Origin: Argopecten irradians | Taxonomy: Eukaryota; Mollusca; Bivalvia; Pectinida; Pectinidae | DNA length: 64,000 bases | NCBI RefSeq assembly: GCF_041381155.1 | Contig: NC_091134.1 | Coordinates: forward strand, 10,200,755 to 10,264,754 | Reading direction: 5' to 3' | Shown here: one piece after another, positions 58,360-64,000 of the stretch | Position numbering within the stretch: the first letter of the stretch is position 1 | Layout of the letters: the number at the start of each line of letters is the position of its first letter | Made by a program: the position numbers and the translations under genes | The notes under the pieces: generated by a model | What the model saw: only the letters and a program-made list of their open reading frames with translations | What the model was told of the DNA's origin: nothing | Databases searched by the model: none

Positions 58360-60950
58360 TACATGTTATTGTATGTATATTTCTGATATTTATGTTGGAA
58401 AATCTCTCTGTTCGTTAAAAACATGATGATGAATTTCTGGTGAAACTATAAACATTTGGTTATATGATTTTATGGATTACAGAAAATTAAAAAAAAAATT
58501 AAAAGAAAGTATGGGGTTGAGGTTGCAATAAGGCGGTATAATGTGTGTTAAAAGTTCTGAATGTCTAACATGCAATTGTGTATATATTTTCTGTGTAGAT
58601 AATGAAGACAGCTCCCTTGGTTAAATTTGTGATGTACATGTACATGATAGCTTGCAAATGAACCATATAGCTACCATATAATATGATGTCCAGCCGTGCA
58701 TTTTCCTCTGAATCAAATGAATCAGAGACATGTATAATGAAAGACCTAGGTGTTTCTTATACAATCATATTCATGCACAAATAGCACATTCATATACATT
58801 GTATAGTGTACATGTACACATATGATGCATTGAATTTTAAGTCAATAAAAAATGACTGGAGTTCAAAATAGCATCCAGTAGTAAATAAGCTGACCATAGC
58901 ATGTGATTATCATGTCATCAGAGTAGTTGCAGTAAAATTCATTTCTAGTATGTATATAGTCTAACCTGGTGGAAAATCTAACTTTATTAGTTTATTCAAG
59001 CAATTCTAATTTCTTTAGTGTGATCTTGCTCCAAACACTAAGTGAAGTTGCTAAGAGCTTGTACATGTAGACTTTGATTGACCTGGACTAATTAGAAGTT
59101 ATTGTCAGTCTATTCCTTTCTAATTCAATCAAAACTTTGCAACTTGAAATAGTCAATAATGAATAATGAAATTTAACAACATGCATCACAGGCTATTATC
59201 TCAACAGATATATGGATATTCTTATTTTATGTGCAATTTGTGTATTACACAACAACAAGACTTTTTTTTATTACACATAAGGATATCTTTATATTTATAG
59301 AGCCAAAATCTTGAGATTTGACACTGACTTTTGACCCAAATAACCTTTGATCTAACTCCAGTCTTGTTTGCTACTTATTTTCTGTATTTGAACATTTCTA
59401 AAATGAACACTACATAATTAAACAACTCAGACAAATGACATATATTATTTTAATTGGTTTATTGTTCATAAATTGGAATTACTTCCTTGTCCCACATAAA
59501 TTATTCAAAAGTTATATACTACTAGGTATGTAAACATGCAATAATTATTATTATTCCTTTTTCCATTTGTGTGAAGAAGAAATAAATAATTTGAAAATAT
59601 CTCGGTGATAATAGTAAAGAATTATGCTAGGTTTGTTCTGTCCTTCCTTCTTGAAAATAATTTCTGTCTGGTTCATAATAGGTACATTACAAACAGACTT
59701 TATTTTTTACTGTCAGTTTTGATCTCAGAGATACAAATAGTTGTTTTTCCTTTTTATTTTTGGGTGAGCTGCCATCACATCTTGCACTTCTGTCATCTGG
59801 TTGAAGGTCCCATACATTCTATAAAGAAGATATGGAGTAAATGTCAGTTATGTACATAGATAAATACTGTATACATGCATGTACATAATCTTTCAGTGTA
59901 AGCCTACATGTAAAACAAACTAGTTCCAATTGTTTTCTGTCAAACACAAATTTATAACAATTACACATCTTTTGAACACAAGTTTATCAAAATCAAACCT
60001 CACTAGATACTAAGTTAGGCATTTTCATGTGAAGAATAATGGTACTAATTAGTGCCAGAATTTATGTAGCCTAAATGTATTGGACATAATATATAATACA
60101 TATTGTAAAAAGTCAATGACAATTCTTTACTTACACCACTTAGGATGTATTGGTGTTAATTTTATATAATTAAGACCAGCAGATAGGATAACGACTACGT
60201 GACTAAGTGACTGTAAGTCTAAAAATTACAATTTTACATATACGAGCACTGATGAAGTAAGTTTGAAAGTGGCTTCTTTAATACAGTAATATCAATAGCA
60301 TACAGAAAAATGATATATATCACTGATATACATAAATTCACAAATAGATATCGGAAAAGATATCACACTCCTGATGCTGTAAGCCTCTAACAGTAGCTAC
60401 ATGTATATCGTACATTAATGTACATCTTTTAAGGAAACGCGTATAATACGACTCTATTAATGCTTCTGTTGTAATCCAAGATTAAATCTGTTATATGTTC
60501 CCCAATTTATCAACTCTTTTCCTGATTTCTAATCTCTATTTTACTATGGTACCAATTCCAAAAAGCGACCAAACACTTATAGAATATAACTGTTACCCTT
60601 TCGGGGCCCCACTCACCTTATAGAGACGAAGAGAAGTCAGTTTATGTGGTTTTGGTAGATCATTCACAAATCATAGTTGTTGTCATAGCTCGAATTCGTT
60701 TCCATATAATATTCTCAGCAATTCTCAACATTTCTTAGTTTAAATAATCTCCTTATTCACTTCCAATCAGCAGTTGAATGCAACTTATATTTCCGGACAT
60801 GCGCAAATTAGCATTTCTAAGCTTTGGAGGCGTTAACTTTTGACTTTCTGTCGGACCGCGCATAAGTCTAAAATAAAATTTTGTATATTTATAACTTTCT
60901 AGACTTGTAATTTGGGGAAAGTTCATAATTTTTAGGGCTATTACACCATA
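58360..60950. other. AT-rich interior of the 5.8 kb segment, no gene recognised
   Basis: Long AT-rich sequence with frequent ACATGTAC motifs. The open frame at 59605-59859 is hydrophobic but has no recognisable domain. I see no exon structure. Confidence 0.45.
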
Positions 60951-60952
60951 TA

Positions 60953-61330
60953 TTGTCATTGTTTGAAAAAATATGGAAGATGTCCTTCCACCCAAGTAAG
61001 TGCAACGTTTTGTCTGTACACAGAGGGAAAACTCCAATCAAACATAATTACATTCTCCATGGACACACATTAGAACACGTAGATCAAGCCAAGTACCTGG
61101 GCATAATAATACAATCAAACCTTAAATGGGACTCACACATAAAAACATCACTGCAAATGCCAATTCCACACTGGGCTTCTTACGAAGAAACATCAAAATA
61201 GGTTCAAAATAAGCATCAGTTAAGTCCCAGGCATACAAATCACTAGTCCGTCCATCCCTAATAAGATCCCAGCACATATCATATCGTCCTGCTCCACTCC
61301 TGAACAATTCAAGTCTGCTCTCCTGTCAGT
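60953..61330 (+). pseudogene. LINE reverse transcriptase C-terminal fragment (Jockey/CR1-like)
   Basis: The frame encodes MSFHPSKCNVLSVHRG, then an HG..L segment and AKYLGIIIQSNLKWDSHI, the thumb-side motif after the RT catalytic loop. It continues in another frame with QAYKSLVRPSL. The endonuclease, RT core and 3' tail are missing. It interrupts the right arm of the 5.8 kb inverted-repeat segment. Confidence 0.75.
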
Positions 61331-61528
61331 ATATACCCAATATTAAAATAAACATATCATTATCTACTGACTTTACCGGAATCAACTCAAATTCCATATC
61401 TATCTCAGTCATGAAATTATCTTCAATTTGTTGAAGTTGGTCATTACCAACTAGAAGTAGAAGTAGAAGTTTGTTTTACGGACCCTGAAAGATACGGACC
61501 CTGAAAGATACGGATTATGCGGCTTTAA

Positions 61529-62461
61529 TACAAAGAACAATACAAGCTGTAAATCGAACTAAGTGCATTGAATGTTATATATATATATCAATTTATGCTT
61601 AAAATTTCAACTCTTTCCAAACGAAGGAATGCTCTTTTTTAGCAAGAAATGTTTTATAAACTATTCAAATCTTAACAATTTATGATTGTTTAATACCTTC
61701 GAAGCGATATTTATTTCATATAATATCTAAAGCCGAATTCTCATGTATTGGTATATTTATCATGTTGCTTATAGATATCACGGTTATCAATACATGTACA
61801 CGCATACATACAAATGACAAGAGACTTTGGACTAGAACCTGTATCTGTTGTTTGTAAATAAACCTGTATACTGTACATAATTTCACAAATCATACATGGA
61901 TCATGGAAGTAACACCAACGCTATATTCCGGGTAACACGGGACCCTTTCAAACATTATGTCTGTGGGGTACGAATTACTTCCAATACGGGACAAGAAAGT
62001 AATCCTAACAATAACGATATGGCTGGGGCTTACTCCACAATTCTAGCAGTATACTCATTGATAAATAGCTCATAGTGCATACATATGTATGATACATGTA
62101 CATTATGTGCATACATATGTATGATACATGTACATTATGTTTTAGTAACTACATGTATATGATATCACAGAGATACAAGTGCCGAAGGATGATAGTTTTG
62201 GGACTCATTCTCTATCCGGTAATTTAACTATACACTATATACATAAAACATTAAAGTCCCATTCATATTATGTTTTCGTAATGTATTTAATCGAATAAAA
62301 TTATCAAATTTCGTCAAATGATAGAGTTAATATCCTTATGGCGATATTTCTTAATTAAAATGTTGAAGTTAATCGGGATTGTAGCAATGATGGGCGATTC
62401 CGTTGTTTTACATGTATACTCTGTTTACGTTGGTGCCACAGTACAGTAAGGAAATAAATAG
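61529..62461. other. intergenic, short direct repeat only
   Basis: A 30 bp block (GTGCATACATATGTATGATAC and following) is repeated directly at about 62076 and 62107. No gene is recognised. Confidence 0.5.
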
Positions 62462-62613
62462 AGATTGAACAGTGTTTTGATTGCGTTAAAGGTGGTATGA
62501 ACGCAATGGGATACAGACATATTCAATGTAGCGCGTTAGCGCTACATGTAGAATATGTCTGTATCCCATTGCGTTCATACCACCTTTAACGCAATCAAAA
62601 CACTGTTCAATCT
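62462..62613. repeat. 152 bp near-perfect palindrome
   Basis: Arms of 63 bp (62462-62524 and 62551-62613) are essentially identical in inverse and include GTTAAAGGTGGTATGAACGC. The 26 bp centre is itself palindromic (TGTAGCGC/GTTA/GCGCTACA). A transcript would form a long fold-back. TTAA lies inside both arms next to AGGTGGTATGAAC. Confidence 0.9.
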
Positions 62614-62882
62614 ATATATTTACATAAATAAATCTACCTTTACGTACAATTTAAAACGGTGATGGTTGCTAAGTTGGGTAACTACGGTAGTCAGGATGAC
62701 CGAAGATATAGTTCCGATTGTTGAATGTTATAGCTGTAGTTTGGTTTGAAATACAACAATGACACTTTTCAATTATTTTCAACATATTTTTTTTTCAATT
62801 TGATAATATATATTAATAATGTCCATTTCGAATAAAAAATTGAGATAACCAAGGCGGAACGACTACCGGTTATGTAGCGTTG

Positions 62883-63323
62883 TCAGGGTAGTGATGCGGT
62901 CCGAAAGTGAAGCGAGCCGCCATATTTGATTTTCAAACGAGGAAAGTGACTGTGATAAAGCCTATTGATGGTATGACCGTTGAGCTGCTGAATGTTTGTC
63001 ATGTATGTTCGGTCTAAGAACGCGATATACACTAAATTTTCGCAGTCATGACTTTTATTTTTTGTCGGAGGATAGACAAGTGTTTGCGTGTGTGTAGGCC
63101 TATTTGAATGCAAAGACGGGGCATTAAGCTGATGATACTGTTTCGGATAGCTACGTAGTTTTTTTCTGGAAACTGTATATGATCTGTTACTTTGTTCGCT
63201 TGAGCAGATATCACGACAATCATGTCTGATTTTAGGTGGATGAGTGACCGTACACCTGTACACGACGTATATGGTCCCGAACTTCATGAGGAAGCCCCCG
63301 TTGTAGCCCGAACAGCGATTCAT
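62883..63323 (-). CDS. uncertain minus-strand ORF, possible first exon
   Basis: A 146-codon frame starts at 63323 with MNRCSGYNGGFLMKFGTIYV. A CAG/GTGTAC donor occurs after about 23 codons (near 63254), so only the beginning may be coding. The N terminus vaguely recalls tetraspanin starts, but no further domain is visible. It may be accidental. Confidence 0.2.
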   Translation of the reverse strand: MNRCSGYNGGFLMKFGTIYVVYRCTVTHPPKIRHDCRDICSSEQSNRSYTVSRKKLRSYPKQYHQLNAPSLHSNRPTHTQTLVYPPTKNKSHDCENLVYIAFLDRTYMTNIQQLNGHTINRLYHSHFPRLKIKYGGSLHFRTASLP

Positions 63324-64000
63324 TTGTAGTTATTACCGTACAATGCTTGAACACGTTTGTTTTGATGTCAAATACATATTATTGATTAATAAAACTTTTA
63401 TGTTATTTTAAACCGTCAATTATGACGCAAATTCGAAGCGTGACTAAAGTATCCGAACCTGCACTGGTTGTTTCATACGTCATTGCGTTTAGCTATTTGA
63501 ACGCAACTCCCCCCGTTGTTATATAGGGGCATATGTAAATTAGAGATATCAATATTATGTAAACAGTACAGTACTATATGCATTGTCATCTTTTTTCGTC
63601 GTTTTTATAAATGAGTCACTTTAAACATTAATTAAAATCTTACTTAAAATCTTTAAATCATTTAAAAACTATTATCAGAGATTAGTCAAATGAAAATAGT
63701 TAGGGTATCAATCATGGAAAGTCAATTACTTGGGAATGAGCAAGTATTAAGCGAACAAACAGTTTTGCACGAGACCATACAATACAGTAATATTTCACTT
63801 TTTGGTAGTTTTGGCGTACATACTGAAATATTGTGTTTTTATTTTGGAAAGAAGAACCAATTTTTATAAGGATGAACATGGTAAAACATTAAATAAATGT
63901 AAATATGTTCTACATTTACCCGTGGTGTCGCTGGGATTTACCTGGTGATCATCCGGGTACATGTACGTTCAGGCACAGAGGCTATTTTCAGACATACGCA
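63324..64000. other. sequence end, no gene recognised
   Basis: AT-rich sequence. An ATTGCGTTTAGC...GAACGCAA motif near 63484-63507 resembles motifs in the elements at 48.4-49.8 kb and 62.5 kb. Confidence 0.4.

Larger units (their letters stand above)
55737..61524. mobile_element. 5.8 kb TTAA-flanked inverted-repeat segment
   Basis: The left end AGCCGCATAATCCGTATCTT followed by TCAGGGTCCGTAA is mirrored at 61478-61524, where CCCTGAAAGATACGGA is duplicated. TTAA flanks both ends (55733-55736, 61525-61528). A second inverted match links 55808-55832 with 60910-60935 (AACTTTCCCC.AATTACA), so the arm is longer but interrupted by a LINE fragment on the right. No transposase is seen. Two oppositely oriented short elements are the alternative. 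Confidence 0.5.

Overview
The window looks like nuclear DNA of an intron-rich, AT-rich lophotrochozoan, most likely a bivalve mollusc. The reasons are genes split by GT-AG introns, TATA boxes and AATAAA signals, a transmembrane C-type lectin with a mucin stalk, a kyphoscoliosis-peptidase (KY/hillarin) relative, and very dense interspersed repeats: LINE, Penelope-like, tRNA-derived SINEs, MITEs, and elements with 150-170 bp tandem cores. The bivalve assignment is an inference from protein families and repeat style; no database was searched.

1-12.1 kb: after 3.7 kb with no recognisable gene, a nine-exon plus-strand gene (coding 3890-12100) joins in one frame to a 735-residue protein. It starts with an acylation-type N terminus (MGCGAS), continues with a KY/transglutaminase-like region whose three catalytic positions are all substituted, and ends with a segment that resembles the microtubule-binding tip of dynein heavy chain. 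This is the most unusual gene here.

12.1-24.5 kb: mostly repeats, namely a roughly 680 bp inverted-repeat element, a 1.1 kb minisatellite with a 22 bp unit, and a degenerate MITE copy. There is also a TATA box with a short first exon and one orphan exon at 18226-18410, which may be 5' exons of the lectin gene.

24.5-32.3 kb: an essentially full-length L1/Tx1-like LINE bounded by a TAATTTATACAG target-site duplication. ORF1 is intact, ORF2 has three frameshifts, an unexplained 420-codon open frame lies between them, and an internal poly(A) site followed by 1 kb of other sequence suggests a 3' transduction.

33.3-43.9 kb: the C-type lectin receptor gene (CTLD, PAN-like domain, Thr-rich stalk, transmembrane segment, acidic tail). 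Its introns hold a tandem-repeat element, a decayed Penelope-like element with a hammerhead-ribozyme motif, large inverted duplications, a (TG)n tract and a SINE.

45-64 kb: no convincing protein-coding host gene. It is a stack of mobile elements: a TAA-flanked 1.1 kb MITE, a tandem-repeat-cored element, two nested elements, decayed LINE fragments, four different TTAA-flanked inverted-repeat elements whose termini all begin AG (two nested inside or abutting others), a nested 317 bp MITE with a 9 bp duplication, tandem tRNA-like repeats and a 152 bp near-perfect palindrome.
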